DNA of 64,000 nucleotides from CBEUVQ01 sp965546615 (lineage in GTDB: Bacteria; Bacillota; Desulfotomaculia; Desulfotomaculales; Desulfohalotomaculaceae): the NCBI GenBank assembly GCA_965546615.1, contig CBEUVQ010000004.1, positions 1 through 64,000 on the forward strand, written 5' to 3'. Below, in pieces: positions 50,892-59,649 of the stretch. A program made the translations under genes and the position numbers. Every line of letters begins with the position of its first letter. Within the stretch, counting starts at the first letter, position 1. The notes under the pieces were generated by a model. That model had not been told where the DNA came from, made no database searches, and worked only from the letters and a program-made list of their open reading frames with translations.

Positions 50892-52214
50892 TTAAAGTTT
50901 ATAAAAAGCTTCAAAAGCTTTGTAAATATAGAAATGATCTTTTACGCCCGCCAGTTCTCTTATTGAGTGCATTGCCAGCATTGGGTTACCAATGTCAACG
51001 GAACGAATATTTAAATGGGTTGCTGTAATCGGTCCAATGGTAGAACCGCCCCCCATATCGGAGCGATTAACAAAGGTTTGATAAGGAATATTATTATCAC
51101 AACAGATGCTCGCAAATACCGCTGCCGACTCACTGTCAGTTGTATACTTTTTATTGGCACTAATTTTAATTACCGGGCCGTGATTAATCAGTGGTTTGTT
51201 AACCGGGTCATGTTTCTCCGGACTGTTAGGATGAACCGCATGTGCCATATCCGCTGAAAAGATGAAGGAATTGGCTGCCGCCCGAAAAAAATCTTCCCGA
51301 TTTTTATTAGACAGCACGATCTTATTTTTGTTCGCCGCTAAAATTATTCTTTCCAATACAGTGGCTAAAAGCGGTGAGTCTGCACCTTGTTTGGTACGGC
51401 TGCCAACCTCTTCATTATCAAAACAAACCAGCACATTGACACCGCTTTTAGGTGCGGCACTGCACAATGCCTTCAGTCCGGCATGCACCATTGCCAGGTC
51501 ATCAATTCGGGAAGCAGAAATCAATTGCTGATCAGCGCCCATCAGGCACCCTTTTTGATATTCATACAAAAACAAGTCGAAATCCAAAATATCTTTATCA
51601 GATATGTTTAATTCTTTAGACAACAGTTTTAATATGTAACATTCATACGCAAAGTGCTCATCGATTAATTTTATAATCGGCAGCGTATCCTTTTGTGGAT
51701 TTAATTTAATTCCGTTGTTGATATCCCGGTTTAAATGAACAGCAGTGTTGGGAATAATCAGCAACGGTTTATTTATGTTCACTAATTTAGTCTCCGGCCA
51801 CAGCGGGTCGCTGCTGCGAACAGTAACCCTACCGGCCACTGACAGCGGACGATCTAGCCAAGTATTAATAATTGGGCCGCCATAAATCTCTGTATTGAGC
51901 TTTAAATAACCATTAGAAATTATTTCGGGAAACGGTTTAATGCGAAAAGTTGGACTGTCGGTATGAGTGCCGATAATTTTAAATCCTGTTTCTTCAATAC
52001 TGCCGTCGCCGATCACAAAGGCGATGCAGGTTGAAGAATTTACTGTTATATAGTACTTGCCACCCTGCTTTACATCCCATTTATCTTTTAAATCTAATTG
52101 TTTAAACCCGTTATCGTCCAAAACAGTTTTTAACTCACTTACGGCATGAAAGGCAGTTGGGCTGTGATCAATAAAGTCCAGTAACTCGAAAGCCAGCTTA
52201 TTTTCTGTAAGCAC
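50892..52214 (-). CDS. M18-family aminopeptidase
   Basis: 440 aa zinc metallopeptidase removing N-terminal, often acidic, residues. FIDHSPTAFHAV starts the family; IIGTHTDSPTFRIKP gives the first metal His/Asp. GADQQLISASRIDDLAMVHAG and VLVCFDNEEVGSRTKQGA include the catalytic Glu pair; MAHAVHPNSPEKHDPVN gives a metal histidine. GTG start after AAGGAGAGAAGCAAA. Cytosolic. Confidence 0.93.
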   Translation of the reverse strand: MLTENKLAFELLDFIDHSPTAFHAVSELKTVLDDNGFKQLDLKDKWDVKQGGKYYITVNSSTCIAFVIGDGSIEETGFKIIGTHTDSPTFRIKPFPEIISNGYLKLNTEIYGGPIINTWLDRPLSVAGRVTVRSSDPLWPETKLVNINKPLLIIPNTAVHLNRDINNGIKLNPQKDTLPIIKLIDEHFAYECYILKLLSKELNISDKDILDFDLFLYEYQKGCLMGADQQLISASRIDDLAMVHAGLKALCSAAPKSGVNVLVCFDNEEVGSRTKQGADSPLLATVLERIILAANKNKIVLSNKNREDFFRAAANSFIFSADMAHAVHPNSPEKHDPVNKPLINHGPVIKISANKKYTTDSESAAVFASICCDNNIPYQTFVNRSDMGGGSTIGPITATHLNIRSVDIGNPMLAMHSIRELAGVKDHFYIYKAFEAFYKL

Positions 52215-52349
52215 TTTGCTTCTCTCCTTATTTAAATACTCTTTTTAATTATAGCCGAAACAATGCTTAAACAAGACAAAAATGAAAGCTCGGATAAACC
52301 GAAGCTTTCATTTCTCTACAATAAAGGCTGCTGCGCCTTCATTTTTGTA

Positions 52350-52745
52350 TCAATCAACTACCGAAAGTTTTTCACTGGATTCATCCAAGCAAAACTGCTT
52401 TTCTGATAGTCTTAAAATTTCGTCGTACATATTGACACGGCTTAAAATCTTAAGCAGTTCATTTTTTTCTTTCTCCGGAATTTCCAACCGCCGAATATTT
52501 TTTTGCAGCAGCAGCCGCGATGCATTGTAAATATCGTTGGCATCTTCCAAAAATTCGTCATTATCAGCGCTACCAATTACTGTTACCGCATTTTTAGGGA
52601 TATTTATAAATGGCATGCAAGAGCAGCGCAGCACATCAACACTGTCTTCATGAACCGCTATAACTTTTCCTACTTTTTCTCTTTCTAAGCCAACTTTTTG
52701 GGTAGGCCGCCACAAAACAATATCGTTTTCTTTTACTACTTTCAT
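52350..52745 (-). CDS. Hypothetical protein with small beta-barrel-like N-terminus
   Basis: 131 aa, not recognised. ATG at 52745 after AAGGAGGGGTAAGC is strong. Residues 1-60 look like an SH3/KOW-type barrel (ENDIVLWRP, KVGKVIAVHEDSVDVLRC); residues 65-131 are acidic and helical. No membrane segment. Could be a nucleic-acid or protein adaptor; function unknown. Confidence 0.75.
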   Translation of the reverse strand: MKVVKENDIVLWRPTQKVGLEREKVGKVIAVHEDSVDVLRCSCMPFINIPKNAVTVIGSADNDEFLEDANDIYNASRLLLQKNIRRLEIPEKEKNELLKILSRVNMYDEILRLSEKQFCLDESSEKLSVVD

Positions 52746-52948
52746 GCTTACCCCTCCTTGCAAGTTGTGAAATATGTTACAATTACAATAACATTTCTTT
52801 AAGAATTAGAAAAGGGGTATAGAATTTATTTATATTTTAAGTATTTTTACAATATTTTTTATAGCCAGTTTATATCGGCCAACAGCCAAAACAGCTTGGC
52901 AATTTTTAAATAAAAAGTGGGTACCAATATTGGCACCCGTTTCATAAA

Positions 52949-54730
52949 TCATTTTTGTGCAGCTGTTTTTTCCAGTTCGTTTAACAGTTCAGCAAACAAA
53001 TCTAACGCAACCTGCACCGGTTCAGGCGAAGTCATATCTACACCGGCAGACTTCAGCAGGTTAAGCGGATAATCTGAACCGCCGCTTTTCAAAAAGCTTA
53101 TATAGCGGTCAACAGCAGGCTGACCTTGTTCAATAATCTGATTTTTTAAAGCTGCTGCTGCCGATAAGCCGGTAGCATATTTATAAACATAAAAAGCATT
53201 ATAGAAGTGCGGTATTCGCGACCATTCCAAATCAATATCCTTATCAACCACAATCTCCGGACCGTAATAATCCACATTTAGCTGACGATAGACAGCGCTG
53301 AGAGATTCTGCCGTTAACGCTTCGCCTGCTTCAATTTTTTCGTGGATTATCTTTTCAAACTCCGCAAACATCGTCTGGCGGTATACTGTGCCTCTGATGG
53401 TTTCTAAATAATGATTGATTAAATATAATTTTTTATCCGGATCCGTTATTTTTTTCAGCAAGTAATCCATCAACATCAATTCATTCAATGTAGAGGCAAC
53501 CTCAGCTGTAAAAATCGAATAATGGGCGTTGATATAGGGCTGCTCCCGATATGAGTAATACGAATGCATCGCATGCCCCATTTCGTGCGCCAATGTAAAA
53601 ACGTCATTTAAGTTATTATCGTAATTTAACAGCACATAAGGATGTACACCGTACGGCCCCCATGAATACGCACCGCTGGTTTTTCCTTTGCGGTGATAAA
53701 CATCCACCCATCCGGAATTAAACCCGGCTGTTAAATTCTCTATATATTCTTTACCCAGCGGCTGCAGCCCCTGTTTTACCATCTCGACTGCTTCAGGGTA
53801 TTCAACCTTCCACTGCACGTCTTTAACAAGCGGTACATATAAATCATACATGTGCAGCTCATCTACGCCGAGCAGTTTTTTACGCAGCGCAACATAGCGA
53901 TGTAAATCGTCCAAATTCGCACGAACGGTTTTGATTAAGTTATCATATACCTCAGTTGAAATGTTGTCAGCAAATAACGCTGCATCCAATGCTGAAGAGT
54001 GCTTACGTGCCCGCGCATAGAAAACATCTCTTTTTACAGCGGTACTCAACGTGGTCGCCAACGTATTTTGACGGGCACGATACGAGCTGTATAAAGAAGT
54101 AAAAGCATCCTTCCTTACCCGCCGGTCAAAGCTCATCATCAAAGTTTGATAGTTGCCGTGGGTGATTTCAACATCTTCTCCCTGCTCATTTTTTATGGTA
54201 GGGAATTTCATATCAGCAATATTGACCATCCGGAAAATATTGTCCGGCCCTTGAGTTACATCACCTACTTGGGCAAGCAGCTGTTCTTCAGATTCTGATA
54301 GAGTATGCGGTTTTTGGCGAATTAATTCTTCTAAGAAAAATTGATAATCTTTAAAGCCCGGTTGTTGGCGAAATTCGTTCAATGTTTCAGTTGGCAAAGA
54401 CAAAATTTCCGGAACCATAAAAGATACAGCTGTACTCACCTTTGTGCTCAAACCGGCGGCCCGATCTTTTAAAGCTTGATACTTAGCATTGGTGTTATCT
54501 TCATCTTGGCGCATACAGGCATAGGTAAACAACTTTTCGTTCAGCATTTGCAGCTGTTCACTTGCTTTAAGAGCTTTTAACAACGTTTCGGCAGATTCAC
54601 CCAACCTGCCCTGGTAAGCAGCAACCTCACTCAGAAGAGCTTCTGCTTTTTTAAAGTCCTGCTCCCATTTTTCTTCGTCGGCATAAATATCCTCTAATTT
54701 CCAAGTATAATTTTTTTCTTGGTCTTTCAT
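52949..54730 (-). CDS. pepF: Oligoendopeptidase F (M3B family)
   Basis: 593-aa cytosolic zinc endopeptidase cutting oligopeptides. YTWKLEDIYADEEKWEQDF (start) is the usual N-terminus, right after the chosen ATG at 54730, which follows GGGGGACGGCAAA. FTLAHEMGHAMHSYYS carries HExxH, with the downstream glutamate in FTAEVASTLNELMLMD. The frame is open upstream to 54919 and would add a membrane helix; see findings. Confidence 0.93.
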   Translation of the reverse strand: MKDQEKNYTWKLEDIYADEEKWEQDFKKAEALLSEVAAYQGRLGESAETLLKALKASEQLQMLNEKLFTYACMRQDEDNTNAKYQALKDRAAGLSTKVSTAVSFMVPEILSLPTETLNEFRQQPGFKDYQFFLEELIRQKPHTLSESEEQLLAQVGDVTQGPDNIFRMVNIADMKFPTIKNEQGEDVEITHGNYQTLMMSFDRRVRKDAFTSLYSSYRARQNTLATTLSTAVKRDVFYARARKHSSALDAALFADNISTEVYDNLIKTVRANLDDLHRYVALRKKLLGVDELHMYDLYVPLVKDVQWKVEYPEAVEMVKQGLQPLGKEYIENLTAGFNSGWVDVYHRKGKTSGAYSWGPYGVHPYVLLNYDNNLNDVFTLAHEMGHAMHSYYSYREQPYINAHYSIFTAEVASTLNELMLMDYLLKKITDPDKKLYLINHYLETIRGTVYRQTMFAEFEKIIHEKIEAGEALTAESLSAVYRQLNVDYYGPEIVVDKDIDLEWSRIPHFYNAFYVYKYATGLSAAAALKNQIIEQGQPAVDRYISFLKSGGSDYPLNLLKSAGVDMTSPEPVQVALDLFAELLNELEKTAAQK

Positions 54731-55010
54731 TTTGCCGTCCCCCTTTTTAAAGCAAATTATCTTATCATATTCACTAGACTTCAAGCTGAACATTTCCTCG
54801 GTTCGATATTTGTATGCAAATGAAACAGCAACAGCAGCAGTGCACAGCAGCAGAGTCAAAATGATTGGCCTGCTATATCTTCTAAGCGTTTTCAATTTTT
54901 CCTGCCACTCCTCTGACAATTGGATTATAAAGTTTAGTTATATCATAATTCAGCCAGGTTAATACACTGCGTCCCGGCAAATGCACAGAAATATAGGTGA
55001 AATAAAAATA

Positions 55011-55041
55011 AAAAAGACATTTCCTGCCGGAAATGTCTTTT
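55011..55041 (-). terminator. Terminator after the cold-shock gene
   Basis: AAAAGACATTTCC-TGCC-GGAAATGTCTTTT, a perfect 13-bp stem; A/T flanks allow use on both strands. Confidence 0.9.
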
Positions 55042-55060
55042 AGGAAGTCTACTCTATTTA

Positions 55061-55258
55061 TTATAAAGTAACAACGTTAGCCGCTTGCGGACCGCGGTTG
55101 CCTTCAACAATTTCAAATTCTACTTTTTGACCTTCTTGCAGAGTTTTGAAACCGTCCATTTGAATTGCGGAGAAGTGTACGAACACGTCGCCGCCTTCCT
55201 CAGATTGAATGAATCCGTAACCCTTTTCTGAGTTAAACCATTTTACTGTTCCTACCAT
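55061..55258 (-). CDS. Cold-shock-domain protein
   Basis: 65-aa single cold-shock domain, RNA/ssDNA chaperone. RNP1 is KGYGFIQ and RNP2 is VFVHFSAI; the start GTVKWFNSEKGYGF is diagnostic. RBS TTTAAGGAGGCC. A promoter at 55380-55408 would give a leader of about 115 nt, typical of cold-regulated csp mRNAs. Confidence 0.97.
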   Translation of the reverse strand: MVGTVKWFNSEKGYGFIQSEEGGDVFVHFSAIQMDGFKTLQEGQKVEFEIVEGNRGPQAANVVTL

Positions 55259-55379
55259 TAATTTGGCCTCCTTAAAATTTCTTTAAAAAGCGGACAACCA
55301 TAAAACACCTTTGAAACCTAACCTGCATAAAGGAGGGCACAAAGTCTGTTTATATGAGCCTAACTTTTTAACAACTTCA

Positions 55380-55408
55380 ATATTAGCACTAATTGCTGGA
55401 AATATCAA
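55380..55408 (-). promoter_or_regulatory. Promoter of the cold-shock gene
   Basis: -35 TTGATA (55408-55403), 17-nt spacer, -10 TAATAT (55385-55380) on the minus strand. Confidence 0.65.
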
Positions 55409-55703
55409 GTTAATATCTCTACCACATAACCTAAACTTGCAGGAAATTTCTTGCTGATAACTAATTTGTTTAATTACGCTCGGGTTGGGTGAGGTAAATG
55501 TTGAAAAATTTAAATACTAACTCATAACATCACTGCCTTTTTTATGTTTATGTTTCTTTTGAGATTTGCAGTTACTTACCTCAGCCGGTTGTTTTGATTT
55601 ATGAGTAAATTATAAGCATTTTTCTGCTTTTTTATCACTATAGACGGCAAAAATTTTAAACTTTTTTTTAACAAAAATAGCACTGTTATGCAAATTAAAC
55701 GCT

Positions 55704-55733
55704 AAACGCCCGGAAGTATTTTCCGGACGTTTA
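55704..55733 (-). terminator. Terminator after the DUF2512 gene
   Basis: AAACGCCCGGAA-GTATT-TTCCGGACGTTT, a hairpin with one bulged base and flanking A/T runs, just past the stop. Confidence 0.78.
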
Positions 55734-55739
55734 TTACTT

Positions 55740-56132
55740 TTATTCTTCTTCTTTTGGACCTTCCGGCAGTGGTTCACTCTGTTCGGCTGCTGTCAGGACA
55801 GCATATTTATGGAAGAAATATTCTGCTGCACCAATTACTAAAGAGACCAGCAGTAAGCCGGTAAGGTCAATTGGTGCTTTTGTTAACAGGAAATTAAACA
55901 TCCAAACGACAATGAATGTCAACCCGGCATCAGCAATACTTGCTGCAGTGTTATTAGTGTTAGGTAAAATGAGCAAATCTCCAACAATGTAAGTGACTGC
56001 TGCCAGTGCCGCTGCCGTGATCAATGACTGAGTTAAATTCATCGTGCTGATTGCCGGTAAAGCTATCGCTGCTATAACAGCCACAGCGGCAAATTTAATC
56101 AGCAGCGCTGTACCATGATTGTATCTTCCCAC
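55740..56132 (-). CDS. DUF2512 (YndM-like) membrane protein
   Basis: 130 aa, four helices: ALLIKFAAVAVIAAIALPAI, then the segment SLITAAALAAVTYIVGDLL with ILPNTNN, then FIVVWMFNF and LLLVSLVIGAAEYFFHKYAV. The YIVGDLLILP motif is typical. Acidic C-terminal tail. Found in spore formers; function unknown. Confidence 0.85.
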   Translation of the reverse strand: MGRYNHGTALLIKFAAVAVIAAIALPAISTMNLTQSLITAAALAAVTYIVGDLLILPNTNNTAASIADAGLTFIVVWMFNFLLTKAPIDLTGLLLVSLVIGAAEYFFHKYAVLTAAEQSEPLPEGPKEEE

Positions 56133-56197
56133 TTTCTAATAACCTCCCAGAAATAAATCTTGGGAGTATTATTCCATATTATGGTATTTTTAATACA

Positions 56198-56560
56198 TCA
56201 AAAAGCATTTTTAAAATAATCTGTTTTTATTAACTTTCCTTTACCATCCAGCTGCACCGCCAACACATCAAAGCGGCAATCTTGATCAATAAGATTTTCT
56301 TTAAGCAAATAGTATTGGGCAACTTTTCTTACTTGAGTTCTTTTTCTCAAATCAATTGTTTCCTGAGGCAGCCCATACCCCGTAGTGCGGCGGGAACGCA
56401 CTTCTATAAACACCAGAACTCCATCATCTTCAGCAATAATATCCAGCTCGCCCAGCTTGCAGCGATAATTTCGACAAATAATACGCATACCAATTCTTTT
56501 TAAATATTTAACGGCTTCATCTTCCCCTTTTTTACCGGTAGCCTGCCTAAAAAAGGTCAT
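56198..56560 (-). CDS. YraN/UPF0102-family nuclease-fold protein
   Basis: 120 aa, restriction-endonuclease-like fold. KGEDEAVKYLKRIGMRIICRNYR, split across residues 11-33, begins the family. GELDIIAEDDGVLVFIEVRSR contains the E-D-ExR active-site pattern (positions ~42-62). Function unproven; often grouped with yifB and dprA, but here yifB is 15 kb away. Confidence 0.92.
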   Translation of the reverse strand: MTFFRQATGKKGEDEAVKYLKRIGMRIICRNYRCKLGELDIIAEDDGVLVFIEVRSRRTTGYGLPQETIDLRKRTQVRKVAQYYLLKENLIDQDCRFDVLAVQLDGKGKLIKTDYFKNAF

Positions 56561-56649
56561 ATCGGTCCACCTCGAACAACAATGTTAAAGACATTATACT
56601 GCATTCTCAGTAAAGAAAACACTCCCCCACTTATATATAAGCGTTAAAT

Positions 56650-56699
56650 AAAAAACACGGCTTGCAGCCGGCATTTAGCCGGTTGAAGCCGCGCTTTTT
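56650..56699 (-). terminator. Terminator of the nuo operon
   Basis: A long stem: minus-strand GCGGCTTCAACCGGC, loop TAAAT, GCCGGCTGCAAGCCG with a small internal mismatch, followed by TGTTTTTTATTT. Directly after nuoN. Confidence 0.85.
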
Positions 56700-56700
56700 A

Positions 56701-58128
56701 TTAGTGAATAAAGAAGCTGTTTGCAGCAGTGTTGAGCAGTTCTGAAAGCGGACCGGGGTAAACACCGATCAGCACGGTAGCTGCCATTGCTGCAATTAAT
56801 ACCATTGTTACACTGCCGGAAACCGGAATTGCCGTGTTATCTTTTGGTTCATCGCGGTACATTACCAAGCAAACGCGCAAGTAATAATACACCGATATCA
56901 TCGACATAATCAAGCCTAACAGTGCTAACCAGAAGTAGTCGCTGATGATGGTTTGAAACAGATAAAATTTACCGACAAACCCGGCAAGCGGCGGTATACC
57001 GGCCATTGAAAGTAAGCTCACCGTCATAACGGCGGCCAACAGCGGTGCCCGCTGTGCTAAACCGGCATAATCCGCAATTTCTTCACTTTTTATTTTGTCA
57101 TATACCGCTGCCACCACTACAAAAGCACCCATGGTTGCAAATACATAAAGGAAGGTATAAAACAGCACCCCTTTAATTCCGGCTTCCGTACCGGCAACCA
57201 AACCTACTAAAATATAACCTGCCTGCGCAATACTGGAATACGCCAGCATCCGCTTAATATTAGTTTGCGGAATGGCCACTAAGTTGCCGATAATCATAGA
57301 GAGTGCCGCCAATACCGCTACTAACATCATCCAAGAACCGGCAGCATTAATTAGTCCGCCAATAAACAAGCGCAGTAAAACAGCTAATGAAGCCGCTTTA
57401 GAACCAACCGCCAAGTAAGCTGTAACCGGTACAGGTGCTCCTTCATAAATATCAGGTGACCACATGTGAAAAGGCACCGCAGAAACTTTAAAACCTAAAC
57501 CGGCAACTAAAAGAGCCAACCCCAAAATCAGTACCGGCGGCATTTGTCTACTTACAATTATATCGGCAATATCATAAATGATGATGCTGCCGGTCATGCC
57601 GTATACCAGCGATAGACCATAAAGCAGAGCTGCCGATGACAAGCCGGCTAAAATGATGTATTTCATGCCTGCTTCCACTGCTTTGGCATCAGTTTTGCGT
57701 ATTGCTACCAAAATGATAAAAGCTATCGTCATCAGCTCTAAGCCGATATACAGGGTGATAAAATCCCCGGCAGAGGCCATTACACTCATGCCCAGTGTGG
57801 CAAATATCATCAGCGAATAATATTCGCCATGTGCTTTCATATTATCTACATACTTGGTACAGCCCATTGTCACCAGTACTGCCCCGGTCAAGCACAGAAT
57901 TTTAAAGAAAGTGGCATATTGATCGACAATATACATCCCGTCAAACAGCACACCATGTGTATTCCACCTGACAGCGGTGACGGCAAGCACCGCTGTTAAT
58001 CCCAGCACTGTGATTGGCCCCAGGCCCTTGCGGGCATTTAAAGGAGCAATTAAGCCAAGCACCAGTACCGCCAAACCTAAAGCCGCCAATAACATTTCAG
58101 TTGTTAATAAACTGTAATCAATCGGCAT
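56701..58128 (-). CDS. nuoN: NADH-quinone oxidoreductase subunit N
   Basis: 475-aa antiporter-like proton channel subunit, about 14 helices. GLELMTIAFIILVAIRK, then KYIILAGLSSAALLYGLSLVYG and PFHMWSPDIYEGAPVPVTAYLAVGSKAAS (split) include the conserved lysines and the W-x-P-D-Y/A-YEGAP motif. Last gene of the operon; stop followed by the terminator. Starts directly after nuoM. Confidence 0.96.
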   Translation of the reverse strand: MPIDYSLLTTEMLLAALGLAVLVLGLIAPLNARKGLGPITVLGLTAVLAVTAVRWNTHGVLFDGMYIVDQYATFFKILCLTGAVLVTMGCTKYVDNMKAHGEYYSLMIFATLGMSVMASAGDFITLYIGLELMTIAFIILVAIRKTDAKAVEAGMKYIILAGLSSAALLYGLSLVYGMTGSIIIYDIADIIVSRQMPPVLILGLALLVAGLGFKVSAVPFHMWSPDIYEGAPVPVTAYLAVGSKAASLAVLLRLFIGGLINAAGSWMMLVAVLAALSMIIGNLVAIPQTNIKRMLAYSSIAQAGYILVGLVAGTEAGIKGVLFYTFLYVFATMGAFVVVAAVYDKIKSEEIADYAGLAQRAPLLAAVMTVSLLSMAGIPPLAGFVGKFYLFQTIISDYFWLALLGLIMSMISVYYYLRVCLVMYRDEPKDNTAIPVSGSVTMVLIAAMAATVLIGVYPGPLSELLNTAANSFFIH

Positions 58129-59649
58129 CTAATATTTCCCCCCAATCTGCACTGCATGCGGCAGATAGTCAGCAATATGGCTCATAATCGGTGCCACGCC
58201 GCTGTCAACCATATCAAAAAGCAGTGAAGGTAAGATACCGCCAACTACCAAAACAAAACCCAATACCACCAGCGGTACCAGTTCCACCCCTTTAATGTCT
58301 TTCAGGTGGTTATACTCCTCACGCGGTGGACCAAACAAAGTATTGGCACCGGCGCGAAGAACATACAAAGCCGTGATGATAATTCCGGCAATAGCAATTA
58401 CTGCTAAAAGACCAAACCGCTCAAAAGATCCGACAAAAATGGTGAACTCCGGAATAAAGCTTACCAATCCCGGCAGCCCCAATGAAGCCATGGCAGCCAT
58501 CATGAAACCGACAGCCAAACGCGGTACTTGGCGTGCTAAACCGCCCAAATCCGGAATATGACGGGTGTGGGTCTTCTCATAGATGAAACCGATCATTGAG
58601 AAGAACAGCGCTGCCATCACACCGTGAGCAAACATGTTGGCAACTGCACCGTTAACCCCAACAACACTCAACGTAGCAACACCTAACAGCACATAACCCA
58701 TGTGACTGACTGAAGAATAACCAACAACGTATTTCAAGTCTTTTTGCGCCAATGCTCCAAATGCAGCGTAAGCACAACCGGCCACACCCAAAACAGCAAT
58801 CACCGGAGCCCAGAAAGCAGCGCCTGCCGGCATCACAAACAGCGCTAAGCGGATTAAACCATAACCCCCTATTTTCTTCAGTACTCCGGCATGAATCATT
58901 GATACAGCGGTTGGTGCACCGGCGTAGCCGTCAGGCGACCAGCTGTGAAACGGAAACATTGAAAGCAGTGAACCAAAGCCAATCAGCATTAACAAAAACA
59001 TCCAAATCTGAAACTGTTCCGGGAAAGCTACTTGACTGAGTCCCAAAAAGCTCATGTCAGGTGTGCCGGTTATTTCTACCGCTTTGACAAAAGTGGCAAT
59101 TACCGCAGCTAACAAGAACGCCGACCCTATCAGCAGGTAAATTGTCAGCTTCATACCGGCATATTCCTTAGTCACCCGTTTCGAGCTGCCCCAGATGATA
59201 ACCATAATGTAAATCGGGATAACTACTACTTCATAGAACAACAGGAAGATAAATAAATCTTGGGCAATAAAAGTACCCATTACCCCGGCAATCAACACCA
59301 ACAGCAAAATAAAGAACTCTTTGGTGCGGTTCGGGATATTCCAGGAAGCAAATATTGCTGTAAAACCAATCAGGTTAGTAAGCAGCAGCATCGGCAGCGA
59401 CAACCCGTCTACGCCCATGAAGTAAGTTACACCCAAGTCTTTAATCCACGGAATTTGCTGCACAAACTGCAGCCCACCTTGGTTTTGATCATAAGCAAAG
59501 TAGACATAAACACTGATTGCGAGTGAAACAAAAGTACCTACAGCAGCTATCGCTTTGTGCAGCTTGCTTTCATCCTTGGGCAAAAAAACCAGAACAAATG
59601 CTGCTGCTAACGGAGCCAGTAAAGCTGCCGTTAAAATCGGAAAGTTCAT
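58129..59649 (-). CDS. nuoM: NADH-quinone oxidoreductase subunit M
   Basis: 506-aa antiporter-like subunit. FYEVVVIPIYIMVIIWG has the conserved Glu; FPFHSWSPDGYAGAPTAVSMIHAGVLKKIGGYG (split) is the signature. QKDLKYVVGYSSVSHMGYV is typical. ATG overlaps the nuoL TAA by one base (TAATG). Confidence 0.97.
   Translation of the reverse strand: MNFPILTAALLAPLAAAFVLVFLPKDESKLHKAIAAVGTFVSLAISVYVYFAYDQNQGGLQFVQQIPWIKDLGVTYFMGVDGLSLPMLLLTNLIGFTAIFASWNIPNRTKEFFILLLVLIAGVMGTFIAQDLFIFLLFYEVVVIPIYIMVIIWGSSKRVTKEYAGMKLTIYLLIGSAFLLAAVIATFVKAVEITGTPDMSFLGLSQVAFPEQFQIWMFLLMLIGFGSLLSMFPFHSWSPDGYAGAPTAVSMIHAGVLKKIGGYGLIRLALFVMPAGAAFWAPVIAVLGVAGCAYAAFGALAQKDLKYVVGYSSVSHMGYVLLGVATLSVVGVNGAVANMFAHGVMAALFFSMIGFIYEKTHTRHIPDLGGLARQVPRLAVGFMMAAMASLGLPGLVSFIPEFTIFVGSFERFGLLAVIAIAGIIITALYVLRAGANTLFGPPREEYNHLKDIKGVELVPLVVLGFVLVVGGILPSLLFDMVDSGVAPIMSHIADYLPHAVQIGGKY

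Larger units (their letters stand above)
55259..55739 (-). other. Long leader/intergenic region upstream of the cold-shock gene
   Basis: Holds the csp leader (to about 55373) and promoter, then about 290 nt of AT-rich DNA without recognisable features, then a terminator for the DUF2512 gene near 55704. Confidence 0.6.
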
